The position numbers were made by a program, and so were the translations under genes. The notes under the pieces are model-generated. The model was not told where the DNA came from. It saw nothing but the letters and a program-made list of their open reading frames with translations, and searched no databases. A stretch of DNA of 35,010 nucleotides, from contig CALVDZ010000016.1 in the NCBI GenBank assembly GCA_944326445.1, positions 1 through 35,010 on the forward strand, read 5' to 3'. Each line of letters begins with the position of its first letter. Within the stretch, counting starts at the first letter, position 1. Below are positions 15,154-24,900 of the stretch, one piece after another. The DNA is from an uncultured Helicobacter sp. (lineage in GTDB: Bacteria; Campylobacterota; Campylobacteria; Campylobacterales; Helicobacteraceae).

Positions 15154-16737
15154 TTGCTCTCCTTTAGTTTGGTTTTATCGAGATTCCAAAATCCCTCATA
15201 GATTCTTGAGGGGGCTCTGAGCCCTTGGGCGAGGCTCTGCTCCCCTAGAGATTCTAGAAGTGTTTGGGAATACAGGGGGTTGCGCCCTAGCCCAAATCGC
15301 TCTATGGAAATCCCTAGAGATTCTAAAAAAAGCGGTGTGATGTCAAAGTGGCTAATAAGCCGATTTTTTAGCTTCTCTTTTGGGAAATGCGTGTTGATAA
15401 AGGCGTTATATATGCTGCGCTTTGTATCGGGCGGGAAAAAGTTTTGTTTCATACTTTTGTGATCGCCTAGAATGATGATACTCGTGTTGTCTTTGAATCT
15501 CGAGCCCTGCACCCACGCGACAAAATCGCTGATGATAGTATCTGAGCAGCGCACGGCGTTTTGAAAGGTTTTTTCAAAGCCTTGGCAGTATTGCGTATCC
15601 ACAAAGCCATTGGGGTGGTGGGTGTCCATCGTGGAGATATAGAGCGCAAAGGGCTTAGATTCTGTATAAGCTTGTAGGTAGTCTTTGGCAAATGCAAAAA
15701 TTACAGAATCTTTCGCGCCCCACATACCTTGGAAATCCCCTTGGAGCATTTGGCGGGATTCAAAGTATTTGTAATCACGCATTGCTATCTTGTGGCTAGT
15801 GAAAAACCCTCGCGCAGCAGCAAAATCCGCTGAAGTGCCTTGAAACATCACCTGTGCATAACCCAATGAATCCAACACATCGCCCAGACACACTGCCGAG
15901 TGGAGATAGTAGCGCGCGACATTGTCATTATAGCCGCTTTTGTAGGGGAGTTGGGTTTGGGGTATGGCGCAGTTGTAAGAGATGAGCGCGGCTATCGTCC
16001 AGCCCGTGCCTATGGTTTGGACGATACCCCCTAGCGCATCCGTGGCGCTAAAGTTGTCATTTGCAAGCGCGAGTTGTGTAAGGTTGGGGATTAGCTCGCC
16101 AAAGGGCGCATAGGTATTACCCCCCCCCCATTCCTGTCGGAGTGCTTTTAGCACTATAAGTGGATTCTAGAGATTCAGCAAAGATCACGATGAGATTGCG
16201 CGGACTTTGGAGGCTCGCAAACTGCGTGGCAATCTCCTCAAGCGGAGGAGTGGCATAATGGCTCTCATAAAAGCTCCCATAGGCTTTTGAGGCATTTTGC
16301 GCGAGGAATTCTCTGACTTGGAACTTCGTATCTATGAGCTTTATGGCACATACGATAAATCCTAGGCACGCCACCATGCGCAGAGCAACGCTATGCCTCG
16401 CGCCAAAGCCAAAGACGCGCCTCACACCCGCACAGATCTTTGAGATACCAACGCGTCCCAAACGCCACATCGCGCGCACGCCGCTAGCCAAAATGCGCAG
16501 GGGCACGACGAGTGCGAGACTTACAAGGAGACTTGGCAAAAGTGCCTTGAGGGCAAAGCCTCTGATAAAGGCGGGATCGGTATCGGCGATGGGGTATTGG
16601 ATATGGAAGAGAATCTGGGCTATCTCCACCTCCGCACCAAAAGTCTTTTTAATCCAAATCGTGGCAAAAATAAGCAAAAAAGCCAGAAAAAAGCTCGCAA
16701 AAAGGGCAAAAGAGAGGAAAAATCGTTTGTAAGACAT
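15150..16737 (-). CDS. OpgB/MdoB-like phosphoglycerol transferase, out of frame at a G10 tract (phase-variable, OFF)
   Basis: Starts at ATG 16737 with AAGGA 5 nt upstream. The N-terminal 170 residues hold about four membrane helices. The alkaline-phosphatase/sulfatase-type catalytic domain follows: VIFAESLESTYS (metal ligand Glu), then the G10 tract, then LIPNLTQL, the nucleophile region TIGTGWTIAALISYNCAIP, CLGDVLDSLGY, FQGTSADFAAARGFF, STMDTHHPNGF and the metal site ILGDHKSM. The GTGWTIA and THHPDGF-like strings match E. coli OpgB (MdoB), which moves phosphoglycerol from phosphatidylglycerol to periplasmic glucans. With ten G the first frame ends at TAA right after the tract; with nine G (or twelve) one 528-residue protein results. 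The open frame in the second half runs to 15150 and overlaps the next gene by ATGA. The acceptor sugar in this organism is unknown. Confidence 0.85.
16120..16129 (-). repeat. Poly-G tract (G10) in the OpgB-like gene
   Basis: Ten C on the plus strand. The junction reads AAT, ten G, TAATACC on the coding strand; ten G puts TAA in frame, nine would give GGTAATACC and restore the reading frame. Confidence 0.9.
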
Positions 16738-16758
16738 CACAATCCTTAAAGTAAGCAA

Positions 16759-16846
16759 TGGCAGAGAGGAAGGGATTCGAACCCTCGAAGGCTTGCACCT
16801 TACACGCGTTCCAGGCGTGCTCCTTCAACCACTCGGACACCTCTCT
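16759..16846 (-). tRNA. tRNA-Ser(GGA)
   Basis: 88 nt including an encoded CCA. Acceptor stem AGAGAGG / CCTCTCT with discriminator G. Anticodon stem CACGC / GCGTG with loop CTGGAAC, anticodon GGA (codons UCC/UCU). A long variable arm and the T arm GGTTCGAATCC mark a class II serine tRNA. It lies 22 bp upstream of the OpgB-like gene on the same strand. Confidence 0.97.
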
Positions 16847-16993
16847 ACATAAAGGGTGCTATTATGCCCACAACAGCTTTAAAAGATTCTTATACCCTGC
16901 GCGCTTTAAATCCCATTCAAACCCCAAAGCGCGCGCAATTTACACAAATACACTACCATTTAGATTCACACAAATCTCACACAAAGGAGCGTT

Positions 16994-18277
16994 ATGAGAG
17001 GTATTGTAGCCATTTGCATAATGTGGGCGTGTCTGGGGACATTGGGGGCTAAAAATCTGCAGGTAAGCGCCACAGGCTCCACACAGGAGGAAGCCAAAAA
17101 CAACGCGCTTGAGGAGCTCTCCCAAAGTATCGCCGTGCAGGTGCGCACGCATAATGAGATAAAACAAGTGCGCATCGAGGATACCACCACAGAAGAGATG
17201 ATAAGCCACATCACTTTAGAATCCAACACGCAGTTTATCAATCCCAAAATCACTTACCAAAAGCTCTCGCGAGATTCTTATGAAGCAAGCGTGCTAGTGG
17301 ATAATCCCAAAGACTATCACGACGCTACCCAAAAGCTAAGCCTAGAGATTAACGCGCTAGGGATTGGGGTGGATACGCCCATCACGCAGCGCGATTTAAA
17401 AGAGAGAATCTACAAGCTAGAAAATATCCTAACCCAATACAAACTCTACCAAGCATACGCGCAGGTGCTTATTGCTATGGGCGAGGAGGTGCGGCACTTC
17501 CCCACGCAGAGTATGGCGTATTTTGCGAGCAAATACGCCTCGATAGATCCCGATATGTTTGAGCAAAGAATCGCGCCAAAGGAAGTGAGCACAAGCAGAA
17601 TCTATCGCTACAAACACGGATATAGCTCAAGCGCGGGGCTGCTTGCAGCCATTAGGGCAAACGACGCAGATGGCGTGTATTCAGCACTCAAAGATGGGGT
17701 GAATCCCGACATAATGGACGAGTTTGGCAATACCGCGCTTATTTTGGGCATAACCAACGCAGAGATTGTAACCCTACTCCTAGAGTTTGGCGCAAATCCC
17801 GATGAAGTCAATAACGAGGGCTACACGCCGCTTATCTTTGCAAACGATCCAAGCATTAGTGCTAAGACTTGCGCGAGTATCCAAGCACTCCTAGCCCACA
17901 AGGCAAATCCAAACCACACAATTGAGATCAATCACACTAAAATCGTGCCCATTATGCACTTTTATGAGAAGCACACGCCCGGATTTAAGGGCGAGTTTTG
18001 GGAGAGGCAGGGGCAGGTGTATTGTGACAAAAGTGAGGTGGTGAAGCTCTTTGTCAAAGCGGGTGCTAATGTCAATGAGCGCGACGATCACGCGCGCGGG
18101 ATCCTCACGCTTGCCGCGATGTATGGGGATATAGATCTTACGCGCTTTTTGCTAGATTCTGGCGCGTTGGTGTATGCTAGGGAAGATCGTGGCAACTCCA
18201 ACACAAGTGCTGGCAAGAGCATTCAGATGTTTTTAGACGACGCGATAAAAAGGGGTAGAATCTGGGAGCCAAAATGA
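16994..18277 (+). CDS. Exported protein with LPP20-like N-terminal domain and ankyrin repeats
   Basis: 427 residues, ATG 16994 behind AAAGGAGCGTT. A signal peptide (about 1-19, ending TLGA) is followed by a region resembling the LPP20/TolB-N-like fold (VSATGSTQEEAKNNALEELSQSIAVQV, with the alternating pattern up to about residue 115), a helical middle part, and ankyrin repeats in two blocks (about 215-290: DGVNPDIMDEFGNTALILG, LLLEFGANPDEVNNEGYTPL; and about 345-400: LFVKAGANVNERD, LTLAAMYGDIDLTRFLLDSGA). There is no lipobox Cys, so it is probably periplasmic. Ankyrin repeats mediate protein binding. I do not know a characterised protein with this pairing; the N-terminal call rests on pattern only. 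It is a single-gene unit opposite to the following ABC-F gene. Confidence 0.7.
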   Translation: MRGIVAICIMWACLGTLGAKNLQVSATGSTQEEAKNNALEELSQSIAVQVRTHNEIKQVRIEDTTTEEMISHITLESNTQFINPKITYQKLSRDSYEASVLVDNPKDYHDATQKLSLEINALGIGVDTPITQRDLKERIYKLENILTQYKLYQAYAQVLIAMGEEVRHFPTQSMAYFASKYASIDPDMFEQRIAPKEVSTSRIYRYKHGYSSSAGLLAAIRANDADGVYSALKDGVNPDIMDEFGNTALILGITNAEIVTLLLEFGANPDEVNNEGYTPLIFANDPSISAKTCASIQALLAHKANPNHTIEINHTKIVPIMHFYEKHTPGFKGEFWERQGQVYCDKSEVVKLFVKAGANVNERDDHARGILTLAAMYGDIDLTRFLLDSGALVYAREDRGNSNTSAGKSIQMFLDDAIKRGRIWEPK

Positions 18278-18323
18278 TGAAAAAATCGCTTGTAAGATTC
18301 TATAACACATAGCTATAACGCGC

Positions 18324-20279
18324 TTAAGTTTTAGCGTTTTGGAGCTCCCACGCCTTTTGCTCAAGCGTGAAATAGCGCTCTAGCTTAGAATCTAACTCGC
18401 TTTTTAACGCCTCTAGCTCACTTGCCAAAGCCGCTATGCCCCTTATTTGGTATGCCTCTGGGTTTGCTAAGTCAGATTCTAAATCCGCAATGCGGGCTTC
18501 TAGCTCATCGATCTCGCTGGGCAGTGCCTCTAGGGCTAGCTTTTCTTTATAGCTTAGCTTGCTTTGTGGCGCGCCCCTCTCATCGCCTTTGTGTGGATCT
18601 CGCGCCGCTTTAGACGCAGTATCACTTATGGATTCTATCTCGCTAATCTCCGCTCTAGCCTCTAGATACTCGCTATAGCTCACATACGCCACGCTCACCG
18701 CGCCCTCCCCCTCAAAGATGAGGAGCTTGGAGGCGAGCTTATCCACAAAATACCTATCGTGGCTGACAAAAATCACGCTCCCGCTAAAATGCGCGAGATA
18801 CTCCTCGATGATATTCATCGTGCTGATATCAAGATCGTTTGTGGGCTCATCGAGGATCAGCACATCGACTTCTTTAGTAAAAAGCAGGGCGAGAGCTACG
18901 CGCTTTTTCTCCCCGCCGCTTAAAAAACCGATTTTTTTGTCCAAAAACTCCTTGGGGAAGAGGAAGTTTTTGAGATACCCATACGCGTGGATATGCTTCC
19001 CGCGCACCTCTACCATATTCCCGCCATTAGGGCAGAAAGTCTCTAGCAAATCCTTGCTATCATCTAGCATTCCTAAATGCTGATCAAAATACCCCACGCG
19101 TATCGCACCGCGCTTTATCACACCGCTACTTGGGGCGCTCTCGCCTAGCAAGAGCTTGAGCAGTGTGCTCTTACCCGCGCCGTTTTTGCCCACCACGCCG
19201 ATTTTCTCCCCCGCTAAGATTCTAAGGCTAAGGTTATCAATAAGCACCTTGCCATTTAGCTCCTTGCTGAGATTTTCGAGCTCAAAAAGGCATTTTTTGG
19301 CGTTTTTGCCCTCATCTGCGCTAAATCGCTTATACTCGCGCTCTAGCTCTAGCTTTAATTTACGGATAACGCTCGGATTTTTCTTTGCCTCCTCTCTGAG
19401 CTCGAGGATTCTTCTCTTGCGCCCCTCATTGCGCTTTAGGCGTGCTTTGACACCGCGCCTTAGCCACTCCTCCTCGCTTCTTAGGGTTTTTAGGAGATTT
19501 TCGTGCGCATTATTTAGCGCACGGAGCATCTCTTCTTTTTTGCGCAGGTAGCTGCTATATCCGCCCTCAAAGCCCGTGAGTTTGCCATTCTCCACCTCGA
19601 TGATACGCGTGGCGATATGCTCGATAAAATACCTATCGTGGCTCACAAAGACGATACTAAATTTGCAATCTTGGATATATTTTTCCAAAAACCCCACCAT
19701 CTCCACATCTAGGTGGTTAGTGGGCTCATCGAGAATTAGCAAATCCACGCTCCCAAGCAAAATCTCACACAACGCCACGCGCTTTTGCTCCCCGCCACTT
19801 AAGCTCACTGCTAATCTATCCCTAAACTCCACGAGCCCAAATCGCTCTAACACCTCATCTACGCGTGATTGCAAATCCCAGCCATTGTGCTCATCGATGA
19901 AGTTACTTACCTGCGCGTATTGTGCGAGCAAGTCTAAATCTTGTGGGTTTCTTTCAATCATTTGTGAGAGGGATTGTAGCTTTGTGTGTGCGTCTTTTAG
20001 CGCGTTTAGGGCGTTGGCTATCACTTCTTGCACGCTTGCATTTGGCGGGAAGCTTGGATTTTGAGCAAGTGAGAGGATTTTTAGATTTTTGGGCACAATC
20101 CGCTCTCCAGAATCTAGCTCTATGCTCCCCTCGATGAGTTTTAGCAGCGTGGATTTGCCCGAGCCATTGCGCCCGATTACCGCGACGCGCTCGTGTGAGG
20201 AGATACTAAAATTGATAGATTCTAAAATAGGCGTGTGCTCGTAGTATTTACTTGCACTAAGCAGGCTGCACAAAGTCAT
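18324..20279 (-). CDS. ABC-F family ATPase, Uup-like
   Basis: 651 residues, two ATP-binding cassettes and no membrane segments. First cassette: Walker A GRNGSGKST (36-44), signature LSGGEQKRVAL, Walker B LLILDEPTNHLDVE. An arginine/lysine-rich linker (RGVKARLKRNEGRKRRI) lies between the cassettes, as is usual for ABC-F proteins that enter the ribosomal E site. Second cassette: GKNGAGKST (about 362-370), LSGGEKKRVALALLF, VLILDEPTNDLD. A C-terminal coiled coil (KLSYKEKLALEALPSEIDEL and on, about 565-645) is the DNA-binding tail region seen in Uup. It probably acts on stalled ribosomes and/or replication intermediates. It starts 15 bp after the upstream gene's end with a poor ribosome binding site, suggesting coupled translation. 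Confidence 0.9.
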   Translation of the reverse strand: MTLCSLLSASKYYEHTPILESINFSISSHERVAVIGRNGSGKSTLLKLIEGSIELDSGERIVPKNLKILSLAQNPSFPPNASVQEVIANALNALKDAHTKLQSLSQMIERNPQDLDLLAQYAQVSNFIDEHNGWDLQSRVDEVLERFGLVEFRDRLAVSLSGGEQKRVALCEILLGSVDLLILDEPTNHLDVEMVGFLEKYIQDCKFSIVFVSHDRYFIEHIATRIIEVENGKLTGFEGGYSSYLRKKEEMLRALNNAHENLLKTLRSEEEWLRRGVKARLKRNEGRKRRILELREEAKKNPSVIRKLKLELEREYKRFSADEGKNAKKCLFELENLSKELNGKVLIDNLSLRILAGEKIGVVGKNGAGKSTLLKLLLGESAPSSGVIKRGAIRVGYFDQHLGMLDDSKDLLETFCPNGGNMVEVRGKHIHAYGYLKNFLFPKEFLDKKIGFLSGGEKKRVALALLFTKEVDVLILDEPTNDLDISTMNIIEEYLAHFSGSVIFVSHDRYFVDKLASKLLIFEGEGAVSVAYVSYSEYLEARAEISEIESISDTASKAARDPHKGDERGAPQSKLSYKEKLALEALPSEIDELEARIADLESDLANPEAYQIRGIAALASELEALKSELDSKLERYFTLEQKAWELQNAKT

Positions 20280-20293
20280 AGCGATTACAAATC

Positions 20294-21781
20294 TTAAGAG
20301 CTAGGTTGTGAAAGCGTGAGGTTTTTGATATCTGAAGCTTTAAGCAGCATAAACTTCGTATCTTTGTTGCGCTTAGAGGACACGCCGGCTTTGAGAATCT
20401 CCCTAGGATTTGAGAGGCGCAGCTCTGAATCTATAAAGCATATCTCAAACTTCATCTTATTTACCGCGGTAAAAAACTCAATCTCTTTTTGGAACACATA
20501 CACATAGTTGTTTTTGGCTAGGGCGAGGATTTTGACTTTCAAATCAAGCTCAAAGGCTTCGCTCTCGCAAAAAATCACATAATTTTTGTAGCCCTTGCTG
20601 TATCGTTGGGCGTAGTTGTAAATCACGCTCTCATTATTGCTCATCTTGGCTTTGTTGAGGTGCTTTATGTGGTTTTCGACAAAAGTCATCGCGCAAAATG
20701 GCGAGTTGATATGCTGACGGAAAAACACATTTTTGATAGCTTGTGAGCCCATACCGAGATTCCATACCTTATCATCAAGCCGGGTGCCACAGATATCTAG
20801 CGCCTCTTTTGTCTTATCCACAAGCACTTGATAGATTTTATTAAACACCACTTCAAAAGTCGCAAAATTGTCCTTCACAAATGCCTCGCTCATACCCTTA
20901 AGCCTAGCGATAAGCATATCGATATTTTTGGTATCGCTTTTGGCTTTTGCCACGATTTTCCCAATCTCTATTTTTTTAGCCTCAAGCACCTTGGGATCGC
21001 CCTTTTTGGCGTCAAGCTTGGCTTGGATAGAGCGCAGCTCCATACCGCACACGCGCACCTTGTTTTCTATCTGGAGCTTTTTTTCATTAAACACCTCGAT
21101 GGCGCGCAGCACGCCCTTGTAGTGGTATTGCGCGTCTAGGAAGCATTCTTTATAGATTTTGGAGGCATTGACATTGACATTGGTTTTGAAGTGGTTGTAG
21201 GAGTATTCAAGCTGCTTTAGGGTTTGGAGCTCGGAGGTGAAGTTGTCCATCGTGATATGGCGATCGTTATAGACGAGAAAATCGATAGCCTTGCTCAAAA
21301 ACGGCTTGATGATGAGATAGCTGAGCATTATGTCCTGTGTGGGGGTAGAATCTTTTTGTATCGTGTCCAAAAACGCGATGGCATTAAACTCATCGCGAAA
21401 AAAAGCCTTGATACACTCCTGCGCGGAGGCACTTAGCTCGATTTTAGAGAGCTTGACATAATTTGTCTTAGCAAAAATCTGCTTGGCGATATTTGCCTTG
21501 GCGTCAGCCTCCTTTGCCCTTAGCTCCTCATCGGTATTGGTGCGCCAAAAGTCAATCTCGCGCAAAAGCCCGCCCTCTGGGAAGCTCTGATAGCTTGACG
21601 CTCTGCAATCCACAATCGTATAGCCATTATCATCACAGCGAAACTCCACAAACATACCCACAGCTGGCATCGTCCTAGGATCGTGCCAACTATTGCCGCG
21701 GAGCTCAAAGATTTTCTTAGATGCGTTGGTAACCACGCCATTTTTTGTCTGTGTAGAATAGCGCAGAATCTTGCCGTGCAT
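20294..21781 (-). CDS. Hypothetical protein with OB/cold-shock-like N-terminus and helical middle region
   Basis: 495 residues, not recognised. ATG 21781 is preceded by AGGAGAGGGA. Residues 1-62 read like a small beta-barrel of the cold-shock type: GKILRYSTQTKNGVVTN, a KKIFEL strand, PAVGMFVEFRCDD and TIVDCRAS, which is the order seen when a CSD-like fold precedes another domain. Residues about 120-340 are helical and Lys/Glu rich, with a probable coiled coil at 225-290. The C-terminal part (about 400-490: NYVIFCESEAFELDLKVKILALAKNNYVYVF, EICFIDSE, TKFMLLKASDI) alternates strands and helices and could be a degenerate receiver-like fold, but no phosphoacceptor Asp pattern is convincing. No signal peptide or membrane helix. 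It is read together with the ABC-F gene, which suggests a cytosolic nucleic-acid or ribosome context. Confidence 0.6.
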   Translation of the reverse strand: MHGKILRYSTQTKNGVVTNASKKIFELRGNSWHDPRTMPAVGMFVEFRCDDNGYTIVDCRASSYQSFPEGGLLREIDFWRTNTDEELRAKEADAKANIAKQIFAKTNYVKLSKIELSASAQECIKAFFRDEFNAIAFLDTIQKDSTPTQDIMLSYLIIKPFLSKAIDFLVYNDRHITMDNFTSELQTLKQLEYSYNHFKTNVNVNASKIYKECFLDAQYHYKGVLRAIEVFNEKKLQIENKVRVCGMELRSIQAKLDAKKGDPKVLEAKKIEIGKIVAKAKSDTKNIDMLIARLKGMSEAFVKDNFATFEVVFNKIYQVLVDKTKEALDICGTRLDDKVWNLGMGSQAIKNVFFRQHINSPFCAMTFVENHIKHLNKAKMSNNESVIYNYAQRYSKGYKNYVIFCESEAFELDLKVKILALAKNNYVYVFQKEIEFFTAVNKMKFEICFIDSELRLSNPREILKAGVSSKRNKDTKFMLLKASDIKNLTLSQPSS

Positions 21782-21926
21782 TCCCTCTCCTCCCCAAAGC
21801 CTAGATTAAGTCGTTTGGGCTGCATACTACATCATTTAGCTTTAAACTTACGATATTCCGCCCAAAACTCCCCTCCCCTCGCCCCGCAATCGTAACAAAT
21901 AGTAACGAAAATCGCGCACAATATGC

Positions 21927-21964
21927 TATAATTTAGCCCATCACTTGTCATTTTAGCTAAAGGA
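21927..21964 (+). promoter_or_regulatory. ftsK promoter and ribosome binding site pointing to an ATC start
   Basis: TGCTATAAT (extended -10, box at 21927-21932) would start transcription near 21939. AAAGGA at 21959-21964 is the only Shine-Dalgarno-like site before ftsK; 6 nt after it comes ATC (21971), in frame with the gene. The nearest canonical in-frame start, GTG 22040, has no ribosome binding site. Confidence 0.55.
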
Positions 21965-21970
21965 TTCCCT

Positions 21971-24900
21971 ATCAAAAAACCAAAAAAAAGCGCGAAAAAC
22001 TTCCATAGCAGAATCTATCTCTATATCTTTAGCAACATCGTGTTAGTCTTCCTCTCTATGGCTACTATCGTGGGCGAGAGCGGCGCGGTAGGGGTGCTAG
22101 GGCAGCAGTTTGCGATGATAAACCTCAGCATTTTTGGCTACATCGGCTATGTGTATTTGCTTTTTTTGCTCTATCCAGCGTATTATTTCTACAAACACCC
22201 CGAGCTTAGCTTTCACAAGCTTGAGCTGCTCATCGCTTGGCTGCTTGGGTTTGTGAGCCTGCTGCTAGCCCAATCACTCCTTTTTTCTAGCGGGCTTTTT
22301 GGCAATAGCGTGGTGCATTTGCTGCAGGGCTTTATCGGCGTTTTTGGTATGTGGGTGCTCGTGCTAGGCTGCCTCTCACTCTCCATACTCGTAGCCACAC
22401 AGAGCAATATCGATACGATTTTTAGGCACTCCCGCTTTTTGCTCACAAAAGCCTATCGCGCGATTTTGCCTCTAGCGCGACGCTTTCTCACAAAGCTATG
22501 GGCGATGATACTAGCCTTTTTCACGCTACTACGCTCGCTCTATGCGCTAGGCAGGGCATTTGTCTCCAAACTCTCTGTAGCAATGACAAACACCGCCAAA
22601 AAGTGCTACCAAGCCTGCGCGCAAAAGATTCAGTGCTACGCCCAAGCGCGAAAGGAGCGCGAAAAAGAGCGCATAGAGCACCTCCAAGCCATACACTCCC
22701 TCTCGCTAGATTCACTCCCCAAAAATGCGCACAATCTCCCACAGGAGCTAGATGAGCACCCACAAGCCCCACAATCTGATTTAATCTCTAGCGTGGAGTT
22801 AGATTCACACACGCCCATATACGCGCCCACGCACGATGGAGTGAGTGGCATAACTCCCACCACTGCCGCGCACGACTTACCCACCGCGCCCGCGCATAAT
22901 CCCTCCTCTTATCAGCCCGTGATGGCTAAAGATACGCGAGATAACGCCCTAGATTTGCACATCGAGCTTGTGCAAGATAGCGCGCTAGATTCAGAAGCCC
23001 TGCTACAAAAGCATATACAGGAGTTTAAGCAACGCTATGAGTTCAAATCTACCCCCAAGCCCCCACAGCCACCCCAATCTAGTGAGTTTATCCAAGAAGT
23101 CTCCCTCCCTAGACAGCAAGAAATCACCCAAAACGCGCTAAATAACGCCTACAAAACAGCTTATTATGGCGCGCACATCACGCCCAAAGCACCCAAAGCT
23201 AGGCTAGCTGCGTCACAAGATTCAGCGCGTCCTAGCGAGGGCGGCACTTTGCACCCCGCTCCGCTTGATATACAAGCCATCATCGCTAATTCCCATCAGG
23301 CAAACTTCACCAAAGCCCCCAAAGCTAAGCCAGCCGCGCCACAAGATTCAGCGCGTCCTAATGCGCCTACTCCTTTAGAGTCCCACGCCCCGCAACGCCC
23401 CGAGCAGCATTCACAGCCGCACAATACAGAATCTACACCACCACAAAGCGCGCAGAGCGCGCCCCACACAGCCCAAAATCCGCACGCCGCGCAGAGCGCA
23501 CACAATCCACAGCCACCCACGCCCAAGCCCGCTAGCGTCGCAGAGCTCATCTCTAGCCTTGATATCCAAGAGATCGCGCCCCAAGCCCCCGATACGACGC
23601 ACACAGCACCAAACCACACGCCCACAGATTCACAACCCCAAGATTTAGAATCTAACAACGCACAATCTATGCCCCCACTCCAAGACTCCCCTAGCCTAGA
23701 TTCACACGCGCCCACAGATACGCTTACCACGCCCACGCACGAAGCTCCTGCCGCGAGCGATTTGCACGCGCCTAACGCGCCACACACGCCTAGTGCGCCC
23801 ACTCCATCTCTACAATCACACTTTATAGAATCCACGCCACAACCCACACCCCCGCTAGATTCTATAAATGCGCTAGATTCTGTGCCTCTAGATTCTGTGC
23901 CCGCGCCCTCCGCGCCACTCACACAATCTGCCTCCATAGATTTTGCACCCACAGAATCCACGCCTCTAGATTCTGCTCCAATGGATTCTCTGCCTCTAGA
24001 TTCTGTGCCCAAAAAAGCCCCCATCGTGCGTGAGCTTGAGGAAAACACTGCATTGCTAAAAAGCCTTGATTTTGGCAAGCGCGCCGCGCCGCTAAACTTC
24101 AAACTCCCGCCAACAAGCCTCCTAAACCAGCCCGATTATCACAAAAACGAGATTGATGAGGTAGAAATCGATACCAAAAGCGAGATTTTGCTCGCCAAGC
24201 TCAAGACTTTTAAAATCGATGGCGATGTCGTGCGCACCTACACAGGTCCCATCGTTACTACCTTTGAGTTCCGCCCCGCGCCCAATGTCAAAGTCTCTAG
24301 GATCCTAAACCTCGAAGACGATATCGCGCTTGCTCTCTCGGCAAAATCTATCAGGATCCAAGCCCCCGTGCCGGGCAAAGATGTCGTGGGCATAGAAATC
24401 CCAAACAATACTATTGAGACGATATTCCTGCGTGAAGTGCTAGAATCTGAGCTCTTTAAAAACGCGCAGTCCCCCCTCGCGCTCGCCTTTGGCAAAGATA
24501 TCGTGGGCAATCCATTTATCCAAGACTTGCGCAAGCTCCCACACCTGCTCATCGCTGGGACTACGGGCAGTGGGAAAAGCGTGGGATTAAATGCGATGAT
24601 TCTCTCCCTACTCTATCGCAACTCGCCCGATATGCTAAGGCTAATGATGATCGATCCCAAACGCGTGGAATTTGCGCTCTATAGCGATATACCCCATCTC
24701 ATCACGCCCATTATCACTGATCCCAAAAAGGCGATCGTGGGCTTAAACAACGCAATGCACGAGATGGACAGACGATACGAAAAAATGAAAGATATGCGCG
24801 TCAAAGATATCGAGGGCTACAACAAAAAGGCGCGTGAAGAGGGCGAGGAGGAGATGCAGTATTTTGTGATTGTGATTGATGAGCTTGCAGATCTTATGCA

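Noticed and set aside
16649..16840. 63-residue open frame on the minus strand (MSEWLKEHAW...)
   Set aside because: It is the tRNA-Ser gene read as protein; a well-known annotation artefact.
23296..24102. 268-residue minus-strand frame in ftsK, very rich in Ser, Gly and Glu
   Set aside because: It is the antisense of the Pro/Ser-rich FtsK linker; repeat composition keeps it open. No start signal.
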